From: Procambarus clarkii
Taxonomy: Eukaryota; Arthropoda; Malacostraca; Decapoda; Cambaridae
Direction: 5' to 3'
DNA: 64,000 nt
Assembly: GCF_040958095.1 (NCBI RefSeq)
Contig: NC_091165.1
Span: forward strand, 28,226,498-28,290,497
Below, in pieces: positions 22,701 to 32,505 of the stretch; positions within the stretch are counted from its first letter, which is position 1; the number at the start of each line of letters is the position of its first letter. The notes beneath the pieces are model-generated. The model was given only the letters and a program-made list of their open reading frames with translations, ran no database searches and was not told the DNA's origin. Made by a program: the position numbers and the translations under genes.

Positions 22701-24662
22701 TACTTGAATGGCCACACCAATAAATAATACGTAAAAGTCTCAATGTTCTGGAGTACCACCTCACTCGTGCATGATTAGGCAACCTACCCACAAATCAGTC
22801 TCCATTCTGCAAGCCACAAGTTATCTAAACATTTGCATTCCAGGACTGAATTATGTAGTGCAAGAATCTGCCAAATTCATTTTAGTGTACACTATATTGA
22901 TTTTCATAGAGACTATGAATAAGGTTGGTTTGTTGATATAAAAGATATTTTTTAGTTTGTACATTCTTGACAAAGTAGTATAACCATGACTTTATATTGC
23001 TATGAAACTTTCTTTTCTCCATCTGTGCTCTCTATTAAACATATTTAGTAAAATAACTTCAAATACTGTATGTTATATATTTACACCATGTTAATTTCCC
23101 AGATCATGCTGGCTGCCCTTGGTGAAAATATTGACATCACAGTAGGAATCCTGACGTCACACGTGTTTTTATCTCCCTGTGTGGTTCATCCAGGTCCGGA
23201 CTTACGCCTTGACCCCGAGGCATGGTTTGGGGCTCAACAAGCAAGGCTTAGGTATGTACTTATTGTAGTTATTTGTGCACCATATTTATTGTTAGAATCT
23301 GCAATAATACAGCAAATGGCTAGTACTGTACTATTTTTACTAATTTGCCATTTTAACTCAACCAAGCCTTATTCTTTCCTACCTTCCCACAGAAAGAAGT
23401 ACAGGTGGTTAACAGATTTAGGATTAACATTATCTTTACATTTTTTTTAATAATGTTACAGATGGCTGCAAACCCAGCTCAGAAAACTTTGCCTACATAG
23501 CTGGAAAATGGCAGATCTTCCAAAAACTTCAAATTTTGTCACACAAGTGACCGAGTCATCCGTTACAGAGCCGCATCCCACACATTTCACCACTCCAACT
23601 AAAACACCAAAATTCTCAACAGATGTGGGACACAAAAGCTCATGTCTTGTACAAACATCAGAAAATTGTACAAAGAAAAATGATCTCTCACAACTGTCCA
23701 TCCTAGATGAGAGTCGATCATATACAGTTACACCTGTAAAAAAGGTAAATGTATCAAGTATTTCAGTTAATGCTGCTTCATCAGAATATGAGTCTCCTTA
23801 TACAGGAAAAGGTCCAATATCAGAAAATCTTCATAGCTTGAGAAATGTGAAATTGGAAAAATTTAGTAATGTCACCAACATTCCAACTCAGGAACAACAG
23901 GTTACGAATGCTTGTACCCCAGACATTGCACAGCTTAGCAGAAGCTCTAAAAGTTTGAATGAAGCAGAACGAATCTTGACTAGTCAGCAAAGGGAACTAT
24001 CAGAAGCCAAGTACAGGCAGTACAAAGCCCTAATTTACAATCTCCAACGAGATTTAGAGTACCCTATGGTTCTTTCACCAAGTGTTCCATCATCCATGAT
24101 CACAACACCAGAGAATATACCAGCCCAATATCATGACTTTGCAGGGGAAAGCGAACATGATTCTGAAGTTTCTACATCAGAGATGCCCGTTTCTCAGGCT
24201 TCATCATCTAGAACATTGGTTTCACCTGTGGGAACAGGGAGTTCTTCACAACTACTGAGTCAGTCCTTAAAAGATAAGGATTTGCCTTCAGTGGCAAAAG
24301 ATGTTTCAGAGAACCAAATCCCATCCATGGGTAATACTATGTCATCAGAAACAAAGTCTTCCTTAGAATTTAAGGATTTATTATTGAAAGTGAATTTGCC
24401 ATCACAAGAAAATCTAAATACCTCAAAGGAACCTAATAAATTGGCAAATTTAGAGTCCCTTGGAAAGGAAAGAGAAAGGCAAAAGGTAAGTATGCTTGGT
24501 GAATTTGAAAATGAAAGTGGGTCAAAGGATTGTCTTAAAGAGGAAAGGGCAAGCCATGGGTTGGACAGTGACAAAGATAAGGACAGCTGGGAGGGAAATG
24601 GTGAGGAAGATTTTATCTTTGCATTAGTGAAGAGTGAAGTAGATGATCATGACATGGATTGA
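7200..24662 (+). CDS. Large acidic coiled-coil protein, 13 coding exons, 2,241 residues, family not recognised
   Basis: Join 7200-7769, 8362-8496, 9339-9449, 10639-14155, 15766-15946, 16084-16186, 17542-17664, 18292-18534, 18761-18889, 19313-19438, 20252-20389, 23103-23251, 23462-24662. Every intron is GT-AG, the phases (0,0,0,1,2,0,0,0,0,0,0,2) are mutually consistent, and the sum is 6,726 nt with one terminal TGA. Seen in the protein: a disordered Ser/Asp/Glu-rich N-terminus; coiled-coil stretches near residues 490-545, 660-700, 800-860, 877-936 and 1250-1300; an almost continuous coiled coil at 1445-1795; a compact non-coil segment with a Trp-rich end (about 1793-1858); and an acidic disordered tail with one helical stretch near 2002-2043. 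There is no signal peptide or membrane segment, so it is probably cytosolic. The architecture suggests a centrosomal, cytoskeletal or Golgi scaffold, but this is inference. I do not see the conserved C-terminal pericentrin/AKAP9 PACT sequence. Start choice: ATG 7200 has G at -3 and +4, and an in-frame TGA lies two codons upstream. Confidence 0.88.
8362..8496 (+). CDS. Coding exon 2 (residues 191-235)
   Basis: Acceptor TTTTACAG ends at 8361 and donor CAG|GTGAAC starts at 8497. It is 135 nt, phase 0 to 0. The translation includes ETQHNLRAMDNLILEHRRLQ, a short amphipathic helix that continues the helix begun by SSILK at the end of exon 1. Confidence 0.85.
9339..9449 (+). CDS. Coding exon 3 (residues 236-272)
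   Basis: Acceptor CTGTGCAG ends at 9338 and donor TTG|GTGAGT starts at 9450. It is 111 nt, phase 0 to 0. It encodes GLGDGEPKTDEAKLEEILSL and onward, a short predicted helix. Confidence 0.83.
9607..9747 (+). repeat. tRNA-derived SINE in intron 3
   Basis: Head GACGGTAGAGTGACAGTCTC, then TTGGGCACCATTCC followed by a C run and GTGCTATATAGTC. The same family is at 29726-29830 (-) and 47774-47925 (+), with a fragment near 59096. Confidence 0.75.
9840..10285 (+). mobile_element. Non-LTR retrotransposon, 3' end of reverse transcriptase ORF (degraded)
   Basis: Lies in intron 3. Translation around 9845-9960 (interrupted) gives ALEKVQYQATEIILEL, and 9977-10285 gives DIDPHDFFKRSN, NPQCRTENRRCFSTCRVINP and WNCLPAKAINAETLLKFKIQ. 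This is the usual extreme C-terminus of CR1/L2-type LINE polymerases (RCRT..., VVN.WN.LP pattern). Stops between segments show it is dead, and everything upstream is missing (5' truncation). Confidence 0.75.
10355..10605 (-). repeat. tRNA-derived SINE in intron 3 (minus strand)
   Basis: Same family as 6357-6630: TGTTGGGGGACAGGCAACC at the far end, CAGGTACCTATTCACTGCTA in the body, and a degenerate tRNA head near 10545-10600. Confidence 0.7.
10639..14155 (+). CDS. Coding exon 4, giant exon (residues 273-1444 plus one base)
   Basis: Acceptor CTTTGCAG ends at 10638 and donor AAGCAG|GTACTG starts at 14156. It is 3,517 nt and ends in phase 1. It carries over half of the protein: long disordered Ser/Asn/Asp-rich stretches broken by coiled coils. 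Two basic Ser motifs (MRSHSLEE and KKRSKSYED, near residues 550-580) look like kinase or 14-3-3 type sites. Two related coil segments occur near residues 673 and 913 (LEARIQLLSEENEAL and LEARIRILSEQKQNL). The reading frame is open through the donor to a stop at 14211, so intron retention would add only a short tail. Confidence 0.88.
14571..14762 (-). repeat. tRNA-derived SINE in intron 4 (minus strand)
   Basis: Body GAGTACCTATTTACTGCTAG and GGTGAAAGAAAATG, then a degenerate tRNA head with CCTCGATTGTTAGTTGAGG. Confidence 0.65.
14854..15115 (+). repeat. tRNA-derived SINE in intron 4 (plus strand)
   Basis: Head GGGTCTTGGTAGTACAGTGG with a B-box-like GGATTCAATC, body GACAGAAATGGTTGGGCATG and GGGAGTTAGGCAACTG, ending near CTTCCTGTCCCCGAGTA. 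It faces away from the minus-strand copy just upstream. The remaining intron 4 sequence (15120-15700) is non-coding; I see nothing more in it. Confidence 0.75.
15766..15946 (+). CDS. Coding exon 5 (residues 1445-1504)
   Basis: Acceptor ATCTTTCAG ends at 15765. The donor AG|GTTGGT at 15947 is weak but supported by phase: the exon takes up the single base from exon 4 to make Glu and leaves two bases that exon 6 completes as Arg. It encodes heptad-rich coil (NEKQILQDRIITLVNENN) related to the LEARI motifs of exon 4. Confidence 0.82.
16084..16186 (+). CDS. Coding exon 6 (residues 1505-1539)
   Basis: Acceptor TTCAAG ends at 16083 and donor CTGCAG|GTGAGT starts at 16187. It is 103 nt and its first G completes Arg. 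It encodes SLEECKEYSSLSLSDSIGST and then RFTQRLRERTRNLQ, a Ser-rich linker followed by a basic helix. The upstream intron is only 137 nt. Confidence 0.84.
17542..17664 (+). CDS. Coding exon 7 (residues 1540-1580)
   Basis: Acceptor TTTTAACAG ends at 17541 and donor AAGGAG|GTTAGA starts at 17665. It is 123 nt, phase 0 to 0. It encodes coiled coil SEVEQAWQEVHQRTIERDR and onward. Confidence 0.84.
18292..18534 (+). CDS. Coding exon 8 (residues 1581-1661)
   Basis: Acceptor TCTCCACAG ends at 18291 and donor AGGAAG|GTAGAG starts at 18535. It is 243 nt, phase 0 to 0. This is a charged coiled coil with a distinctive HWDRLLDAADRRLESLQNEL stretch that should be the best query for family assignment. Confidence 0.86.
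18761..18889 (+). CDS. Coding exon 9 (residues 1662-1704)
   Basis: Acceptor TATTTATTAG ends at 18760 and donor CTCAAG|GTTAGA starts at 18890. It is 129 nt, phase 0 to 0. It includes GESELLHTRGERYWLETVTR, a coil with a conserved-looking RGERYWLE core. Confidence 0.85.
18966..19005. repeat. Perfect 17-bp inverted repeat in intron 9
   Basis: GTTTAAATAGCTAGACA (18966-18982), a 6-nt loop, then its exact complement (18989-19005). The stem is perfect, AT-rich and isolated; the flanks do not extend the pairing. Confidence 0.85.
19313..19438 (+). CDS. Coding exon 10 (residues 1705-1746)
   Basis: Acceptor GAATTTCAG ends at 19312 and donor CTGCAG|GTTTGC starts at 19439. It is 126 nt, phase 0 to 0. It encodes coil GQLQQEQLRSRLLEAADHES and onward. 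Confidence 0.84.
20252..20389 (+). CDS. Coding exon 11 (residues 1747-1792)
   Basis: Acceptor ATTAACTTAG ends at 20251 and donor TTTAAG|GTATGA starts at 20390. It is 138 nt, phase 0 to 0. It is a Lys/Arg-rich coil (AKYNQLRSAYRAKKAEKIRH) that ends the long rod. Confidence 0.84.
20667..20684. repeat. Poly-C tract in intron 11
   Basis: Eighteen consecutive C residues between GGA and ATGAAA. Likely length-unstable. Confidence 0.9.
20925..21400. mobile_element. Relic of palindromic DNA element, intron 11
   Basis: Shares blocks with 39062-39715: CCATGCACCCGCCAAACCCC, CACTTCCGGAACAAGTGCTT, CCAATGCCTAAATA, TTTATATTTGAGAAAATTCC, TGACCGCTGGATAGAATGG. Block order and orientation match half of the more complete copy at 39 kb. 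No protein is encoded. Confidence 0.65.
22315..22376 (+). repeat. Short tandem duplication in intron 11
   Basis: GATGATGCAACACAGAAGCA followed by CTATA is repeated once with one change (about 27 bp, two copies). The rest of intron 11 beyond the listed repeats shows no structure that I can name. Confidence 0.7.
23103..23251 (+). CDS. Coding exon 12 (residues 1793-1841 plus two bases)
   Basis: Acceptor TAATTTCCCAG ends at 23102 and donor CTTAG|GTATGT starts at 23252. It is 149 nt, ending in phase 2. The product leaves the coil and looks compact: ILTSHVFLSPCVVHPGPDLR then DPEAWFGAQQARL. Its less biased composition suggests a folded, conserved segment. It follows the longest intron (2,713 nt). 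Confidence 0.83.
23462..24662 (+). CDS. Coding exon 13, terminal (residues 1842-2241)
   Basis: Acceptor ATGTTACAG ends at 23461. The first A completes Arg, then WLQTQLRKLCLHSWKMADL continues the exon 12 segment. The rest is Ser/Thr-rich and disordered, apart from a helical stretch SLNEAERILTSQQRELSEAK and QYKALIYNLQRDLEYP near residues 2002-2043. The protein ends in an acidic tail (EEDFIFALVKSEVDDHDMD) before TGA at 24660-24662. Confidence 0.87.
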
Positions 24663-26248
24663 TTTTTTGTTTTTAAATGGTCAGTTAAATTTGAAGTACT
24701 GTACTCTAATATGAGTAGCTATTGAGAATAATAACAATTCTAAAATTAACATTACTACTTCAGAAAAGTGACAATTATGTTTTTGAAGCATAGAAACAAA
24801 TTTTTTTAATTTTCAGTACCCCCGTTACCTCATTTTTTATGGTCTTTTAACTGCTTTTAATTTCTTCATCAGTAAATTTTTTCTCATGTTTGACCTTAAT
24901 ATGTCCACATTCTAAAGTTACAGGTATATTTTTGACAGTACAGTATTTAAGATGAAACTGTAATTATAAGGATGCTTAATGTGTTATAGTGCATTTGGCA
25001 TGGCTTGGTGTATATTTTAATATGACATTTGTATTGTATTTTGTAGCTTGCTTATGTTATATGCTTAGTATAGTGTCCACTGCTGTACATTGGTCCAGTT
25101 TTTGGCCCAACTGTTAGGTTATACTGAAGGTCTAGTCATGTGTGACACTGATTAGCATTGTTGGCTTGCTTGAAATATTATAATTATTCTTATGAAAATG
25201 ACCTGAATAATTTCCACATTAATTTGCTTTCTATACATCCTCAGTAATTCAGAAAACTACATACTGGGTAATTACAAAATGAGAAGAATACAAGTCGTCT
25301 GTTTTGACTTCTAATTCATTCAGTGCAATAGGAAAAACATATTTACACACTATTTTTAAAGTAAATCACAACATTTTGGAAGAATGTAGATTATTACAGT
25401 TGCAATGGGGATGGAATTACTCTGAGCTATAGATACTGCATTCAGGATAATTTCAAATTCTTCTGAAACTAAAAAAATTCAGTACAGCACCTGCCTCTGA
25501 TTAAACTTGTGCATTAATTAGTAAATGTTTATTGGTATTGTGTAGTATTCAAACAATGTTCTTTGATTAGATTAAGTTTACCAATATGTTTTGAAAGGAA
25601 TCACGGCATTTAAGAAATTACCTGAATGAAGTATTACTATAAGGATATTTATGGTATAAATGGTATGAAGGTTTTGACTAAGCACTGACCTGTCTGACCA
25701 TTACTACAAGAATGCAAGAAATAATTAAGTGGCTAAGATTGTGTTTATTGAGGACCAAACCACAAAATGGAGAAACAGTGACATTTCAGTCCATCCAGGA
25801 CCTTTATCTAGTTGTGTGAGAAGAGAGAGAGAGAGGAAGGTACAGTACTGTACAGTATTTGATTTTGATGGTAAGCTAATTGACCTAATGATTTTGGTTA
25901 ATTAGAATATACAGTATTCTTTAATACTGTATAGGGTAAATATTAGTGTTAAAAATATTTATGTATTCTATGCTAATGTCAACTATTCATGACATTTCTA
26001 ATTAAGAATAATGCTGATTTGTTTAATTTAGTTATTTATTTAATACAAGGCAAGCTGATTTTTATTCTCAATTGGAATATGGATTTGAAAAGTGTAGAAC
26101 AGAAATCTATAAAAAGGATTTAGAAAGTATAGTTCTAAATCCTAGATATAATTTAATTCTGGGAGCTATGAATATAATATTTTGAAGAAAAAAAACTGAG
26201 TTTGAAAGAAAATTGTAATAATCTTCTGACATCAAAGAGAAAATTAGT

Positions 26249-26515
26249 TCACCAAAGCAAATTGTGAGTATGTGAAGAGTGAGTCAATCAAAGCATGTTG
26301 TGGGTATGTGAAGAGTGAGTCAATCAAAGCATGTTGTGGATATGTGAAGAGTGAGTCAACCAAAGCATGTTGTGGGTATGTGAAGAGTGAGTCAATCAAA
26401 GCATGTTGTGGGTATGTGAAGAGTGAGTCAATCAAAGCATGTTGTGGGTATGTGAAGAGTGAGTCAATCAAAGCATGTTGTGGGTATGTGAAGAGTGAGT
26501 CAATCAAAGCATGTT
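26249..26515 (+). repeat. 36-bp minisatellite, about 7.4 copies
   Basis: Unit begins GTGAAGAGTGAGTCAATCAA and continues AGCATGTTGTGGGTAT. Copies are nearly identical (one ACC for ATC, one GGATAT for GGGTAT). Because 36 is divisible by three, both strands stay open, but there is no other sign of coding. Confidence 0.92.
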
Positions 26516-29500
26516 TAAAAGCTCCCAGCACTCAAATATTGTACAGTATGATTAAAGTGAGCAGCTGCTGGTAGAATGACACATTGAATAAATTTGGAAC
26601 AGGGTGTGTGTAACCATTTCCACATTCCATCAAGATATTCATAATATGTGTATTGTACAGTATTTGTCTTCCTAAGTAAGTGCTCTCTGAATACCAGAAT
26701 TGCATTTGCTGCTTCCCTGGAGTCACTGCTGCTAGTCACCCACCCGTCCCACTCCCTTCACTGCTACCATTCCCTATCTTGCGGAATACCGACCGTTTCC
26801 GAGACTTTTTGGGCTGTGTGTTTATGTAACTTAATATAACTATATAACTTGTATAACTATAACTTAATGGAAGTAAGGTAATGAAGTATTATTTACAGGA
26901 CTGATGCATAGTATAGTCCAAATTTTGAGTTACAGAACAGTTTCCTATAAAATCTCAAGTTCAGTGGTGGTCATTAAGGGTCACTAAATAAAGTTTCTTT
27001 TTTTTTAAGATTTAAATAAAAATCATCAAAAGTTTATGTAACATGTACAGGATTAACAAGACCCTTGTGTGAATAAAAACATTGCATATTTTAAATTTGG
27101 AAGATATTTCTGGGTGTTTGAGACCTGGGAGAATTGATAAATGTTAGTAGTTTCATTATTTATATTTGTAATAGTGAATACCAAATACTGTACATAGCTT
27201 TTAAGTAGATAAATATATCTGGAATATGTAGAGTTCAGGTTTTACACCGTAAACTGAAATACTATTCACAATTTGAACATTTGTTTATATTATTATTGTA
27301 TTTGTATAATAATCTTGGTTTGTTAAATCTAAGTATGAAAATTAGAGCTTAAGACTACACTGATGGTCTTGGGTAACTTCAGTGGCAACAATGTTACTGT
27401 ATTTATAAATATTATATTTTTAGGAACACTTTATATTTCATATACATTTATCCATACATGTTGGATTACAGGTAATACTCCTGCATTTTTTTCAGTGTTA
27501 ACTTATTTGTAATTTATACTTGATACAGTATTTAATAATGTGCAACAAATGTGTTATGTAATATTTACAACATAATTAATTTTGAAAGACTAAATCATGC
27601 AAGGCTATACACTGGTTTAATATTCAGGTTAAAGCCCAGTTAATTCCAGCTGCAGCATCTCTGTCTTGTTTTTATATATTTCTGTGGTCCAAGTGGTGCC
27701 CTTATCACTCCATTCTTATCACTGTACCTGAAGTGAATGAACTTGCCGTCCATGCATTTTTCGTGATAACTAACACTAAAATATTTTATACAGGTCATAC
27801 AAAACTTCTCAGATGAATAGAAATTAAAGATCCGAGTGAACAATTTTCATACTCTTTATTTTTCCAGTATTTGAACAGCATTTATATTCGTAACTTACAA
27901 TACCTATTAGTATGCTAAAAGATATCCAAAATAATTTAAGTACACTAGTTTGTTATGAATTATGGGTTACATGCCACCTACAGTGAGAGATGGTGCAATG
28001 ACTAATTTTGTTATAATGAACTGACTTTATAAAAACTTAATTCTGTACTGTTACACTTTCGTATACTGTACATTTACAATGTCGTATAACATTTGATTTT
28101 TTATCAATAATATATACTGTAATTGATTCAAAACTTTTTCCCTTCGTAATTCAGTATATTAATTTTAAAACAGAATGTTTAATATTTCATGTATTTCTCT
28201 TTCTTTCCATGAAGAGTTTTCCCTCACTTTGGGTAGTTAAGGAATTTAGAATTGTGTGATAATAGGTATGCAATATTTTGCCACCTGAAGTCAACTGATG
28301 AATGGGCATTACAGTGTAATGAAGTCTGACTTGTTAAGTTACACTATGTACAGTGTAACAAATTATACATACAATAATATATATATATATTATATAATAT
28401 ATAATATTAGTGATGCCTGTTGCACTAATATATATATTAGTGTTGCTTTTAAAGGCTTCCAAAAATGTAAGTATAGTACAATAATGAAAATAAATCTTAC
28501 TTTTTATTTACGATTCAAACATTTGGTGATGCGTAAAAATGTTCAAAGTGAGCTTGTTCCGACATTTATGCAGTGGCATTTTTCTGTACGCTGGTTTTGT
28601 GACTTTTTCAGGCCATGGAGAATGTAAAAGGCATTGCATCAAGAAAATTATGGTAAAATTATAATCGGCGAATCACGGCTCTCTACTTTAATTACGTATC
28701 CTAGGTGGATGAGTCATATGATGCCTGTTTCTGGCAAACTAATGCAACATCAATTTGCTGTACAGATCTGAAAACAGTTACTTTTTTGCCACTTTTGCTT
28801 GTACAGTATTGGCATTCTTGGTGATATTTAGCTCCCTCTGATTATTTCGCACTTTGATGGTGCTACATAGCCTTCCCGGTTTGGTGCCTTCTTTTGATAA
28901 TTACCTTACCTTTGCCACTTTTGAGGCATATGCTAATAGTGTTATCAATATTCCTTTAAAAAATGCTATACACCCACAGCATTTGGTTTTTAATTCAATT
29001 AACATTAATTTATGAGAGAATATCACCAAAAAAGCATAATGATATGGTACAAATTGAATTAAGTTGATCCATAGACAAGAAGTAACCCCCCATGACAAGT
29101 GAACAATGACAAGTTCATTGATGATGTTTTAAAGCTTATTGGTTATAAAGTAGAGACATCTAAAATACCTGTGAAGTTATCCTGAATTTCCTATGTTAAG
29201 TAGAACAAGCTCAGTTTATTGTGCGTGTTTACTGCCAAGTATAATGTCTAGTCTTAGATAAATGTTAATATTAATATGTTTGTTTCCATTATAACCTTCC
29301 AATTTGTATCCGATTACAGACCACTGTGCTGGATGATTTACACGGATTTTATTTTACATGTAACATTCTGCAACAGTTTTCTCACCATATACAGTACAGC
29401 CCTGTATACCTTTCCCCTTCTTCACCATACACCTTTTTTCATGGCTGATGACAAAGTGCCAAATGGGACTAGTGTTTTCCTATTCTTAACTGCAGTCGAG

Positions 29501-29690
29501 TGGTTTGCAACACTCATTTTCTGCCATGAGGCATTACATTTAGGCCTTGAGCCTAAGATTACAGGAAATGGCAGACATCCTATTGGTCCACATTAGGCAG
29601 CTCCTATTTATATCCACTCAAACTCATTCATATACATATCTAATCTACACTTAAAACTATTTGAATCTTTTCATATGAAACATTTCCTGT

Positions 29691-29725
29691 GACGCAGCGG
29701 TAAGCCACTTGCTCACCGCTGCGTC
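29691..29725. repeat. Perfect 11-bp GC-rich hairpin
   Basis: GACGCAGCGGT (29691-29701), a 13-nt loop, then ACCGCTGCGTC (29715-29725). It is unusually GC-rich for this AT-rich flank and sits directly beside a SINE (29726-29830). Confidence 0.85.
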
Positions 29726-29830
29726 AAGGAAGGGAATTATCAGAGAGATAAAGTGCCAAGCCATTCATGCCGACCTGCATGAAGCAAGACCGTCGCTCTA
29801 TCATCCAGTCCAAGTGATTGGACTGGCAAT
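29726..29830 (-). repeat. tRNA-derived SINE (minus strand)
   Basis: Complement of the family at 9607-9747: GAAGCAAGACCGTCGCTCTA (head) and GGGAATTATCAGAGAGATAA (3' part). It ends in AGTCCAA-GTGA-TTGGACT, a small perfect hairpin. Confidence 0.7.
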
Positions 29831-31006
29831 TTCAAGATTTGTCAGCAATTAACTGAATCTGCCAGTCTTTTATCCATTTAAATAACAAAAAACATTGTAG
29901 TTATTTGAGTTTTTTGAATTTATCTCTCTCCCTACTTTTCTATTGTCTGCAAATTTATTTGAAGAAAAGTGCTGGAGGTAGAGCTCCTAGACTACAACTG
30001 GAAGTGCATGGGGGCAATGCATGAAACCCTGGATAGGCTTCAGTTAGAAGCTTCAGAACCCCTAGAAGATTCAATTAAATCCCAGGTTGCTTTGCTTTTT
30101 GACCATGTCGTGGCTTAGTGGTCTAAGGCTTGAGAGTACTCAGAGCATAGGTTCGAAAGCGAAGATATATGCATTTGAAAGTGAAAGCGAAGATATATGC
30201 ATTTGATACTGTACAGTTTCTTGATGGCTTGCTCTAAGAGTGTGAAGCCCTTCACACCAGCCTATAAATTGTGTAATTTATTTCCATATATGCTAATTAA
30301 CCTTAAAATCTATATGTCAGAAGGAAGGAAGATGTAGACGTTAATGTGACAACATTTCAAGAAATATCTCTCTCTTTAAAGTTAAATAATACAATCCTAT
30401 CGCCGGTGTCCGGACACATGAAAGCTACTTAGGTATCAGTGGCCAGCCAGGTGGAGATCACAGGCTGTACAATACTGATAAATTATGTAATTCACAGAGA
30501 TACGTTGATAAATATTAATGTTTTATATTTTATTAAAAATACAGATATATGCTTTGTTTCATACGTTAAATGTAACAATATTTCAGTATATATTATATAA
30601 GCATAGTATATATAATTCAGTATATACAATATACAATAAGAGTGTCAGACCACGGAGGAAGAATTGAAAAAGGAATTTCCTTTAGTACTTTCTTATATTA
30701 ATACATTTTCAGAGCGAACCATTCCAATTATACATATACGAAACAGACAAATCTGGTGTCCGAAATAGTAAAAATATTAGTGTGCGATGTGATCAATGTA
30801 AGGGGGATATTGGGTGTGCCTCGTATCCCCTACAACAACAAGAAGTTCGAGAGCGATGAGGCCGCCACCTACTAGCTTCAGGATGTCGTCGAATCTAAAT
30901 TAACAATATACTACCGCCGCTACTTTCTCGGAAACGTAAGTACCTGCCGCTTTACTTCTCTCACCCTGCCTAGCCTGGCCTGGCCTGACCTGGCCTGACC
31001 TCCTTC

Positions 31007-31122
31007 CATACCCCCCTTCCACACCCCCCCTTCCACACCCCCCCTTCCACACACCCCTTCCACGCCCCCCTTCCACACACCCCTTCCACGCCCCCCTTCC
31101 ACACACCCCTTCCACAGCCAAA
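31007..31122 (+). repeat. C-rich minisatellite
   Basis: Irregular CTTCCACACACCCC / CTTCCACGCCCCC units of 14-16 bp, preceded by CCTGGCCTGACCT repeats at about 30970-31003. It marks the start of the repeat-dense half of the window. Confidence 0.8.
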
Positions 31123-31347
31123 CCATCTCTGAACACCCTCCTCAATCTTGCTGTTTACTTTTTCACCACATCTGTCAAACATTTTCGCTCCTTATTTTAA
31201 CACTACTGTAATCTCTAACTCCCGTTTGTTTATACTTCAGCGACCGTCCTAATGCTACAAACAGAACACGCCGATGAAGTTTTACGTGGCTACGTAGCGC
31301 CTAACCTCGCCTGATGAAGATTAACCCCCCCAAGAGCTGCACAAGTT

Positions 31348-31412
31348 ACAGCCCCGCTCCTGTGCCAGGTAGATCCACTACGGGCTCACCATAGCCCATG
31401 CTACTTTGGAAC
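31348..31412 (+). repeat. SINE with AAC-type family head, partial
   Basis: CCCCGCTCCTGTGCCAGGTA then CACTACGGGCTCACCATAGC and GCTACTTTGGAACT. Same family as 41793-41895 and the tandem copies at 37890-38145. Confidence 0.8.
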
Positions 31413-31423
31413 TCTCTGTTCAA

Positions 31424-31565
31424 GTTCAAGTTCAAGTATGTTTATTGAGATAAGCAATAAATACATCTCAAAGGGATAGAGTAGCTTAGGCTATTTCTAC
31501 CCCCCCTCTACTTCAAGTCCCTCAAGGGGCGCACAAATTCAGTGAGTACAAATAGACATATAACA
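31424..31565 (-). repeat. Retroposon with AATAAA-bearing 3' end (minus strand, diverged)
   Basis: Starts with a GTTCAA repeat tail (TTCAAGTTCAAGTTCAAG), then TATGTTTATTGAGATAAGC and GAGTAGCTTAGGCTATTTCT. It is related to 53425-53555 and 61296-61420 in reverse. Confidence 0.65.
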
Positions 31566-32097
31566 GTACAATAATCCCATTTAACATTGCAAAACTCTCT
31601 GTTGCCAGTAGCGGAATCTACAACAACATATGTACCGGACAATTTGCGACGTGTTTTAACGCACTGTTGACATTTACTCGTCCGCTCCTGGGAACACTTC
31701 CTCCCGGGCCTCGCCGCCCTCATTACCATATCCTGGATTTCGTTACACTTTCATTCTTTTTCATAAAATTAATTAAATAATTTTACAGGAATACGCAGTG
31801 TAATCGCTAGTGTTTTTCACCTCGGATATTGGTATACTGAAATTAGATTTTGAAAACTACATTTTCGTTTGTAAACTAGTCTGTGTAGTCATACTCCACG
31901 TTTGTAACCTAGTAGCAATAGCCTGAAGCACTAAACGCATCATAATTATCCATTATATAAACTAAAAACGCAATACGTATAAAAAAATGACTAACAGTAG
32001 TAGTTAACAAATTTCTAACAAATATATACATAAAGTATATAAAACGAGATATAACAAGTACTGAGGAAATCCTTTTTTTGTGTTTTAGTCTAGAGAG

Positions 32098-32100
<3 letters not shown>

Positions 32101-32154
<54 letters not shown>
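32101..32154 (+). repeat. (TG)n microsatellite
   Basis: Uninterrupted TG dinucleotide, 27 repeats. Confidence 0.97.
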
Positions 32155-32157
<3 letters not shown>

Positions 32158-32424
32158 ATCACCAAGCTGTGGCAACCTTGCCCAATAAGCTTAACCCAGC
32201 CTACCTCACCAAGCTGGGTGTGTCTACTATTAACATAACTCCACAGTTACTCGCCGCTTACAGAGTAATAATATATTACAGGAACGCAAGTTGTGACTAT
32301 CACATTATAGGGGGGGGCTGCCCGGCGGTGCCCGGGATATAGTCTTCTTCCATCCCTTCCTTTCCCATTTCTACCCTCGTCCCCATCCCCTTAGTCCCCC
32401 CTCATTTATCCTTGGGATATGGGA

Positions 32425-32505
32425 TATCAGGACAAGGAGCTAGGATACGAGGATAAGGGAGCTGGGATACGAGGACAAGGGAGCTGGGATATAAGAACAG
32501 AGGGA
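32425..32505 (+). repeat. 22-bp tandem repeat, three to four copies
   Basis: GGAGCTGGGATACGAGGACA with A/G variants. Confidence 0.8.

Larger units (their letters stand above)
24663..30900. other. 3' flank of the gene, AT-rich non-coding
   Basis: No exon-like frame on either strand. Possible polyadenylation signals for the gene are ATTAAA 25500-25505, AATAAA 26587-26592 and AATAAA 26987-26992 (the last followed by a T-rich stretch). The real 3' end cannot be chosen from sequence. It contains the 36-bp minisatellite, a short AT palindrome near 28378-28440, a tRNA-like scrap near 30105-30155 and a duplicated 'gcgaagatatatgcatttga' near 30160-30205. Confidence 0.6.

Noticed and set aside
23103-24100. 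Pericentrin/AKAP9 PACT domain at the C-terminal end
   Set aside because: The Trp-rich WLQTQLRKLCLHSW block and coil context were suggestive, but I do not see the characteristic conserved PACT residues, so I did not name it.
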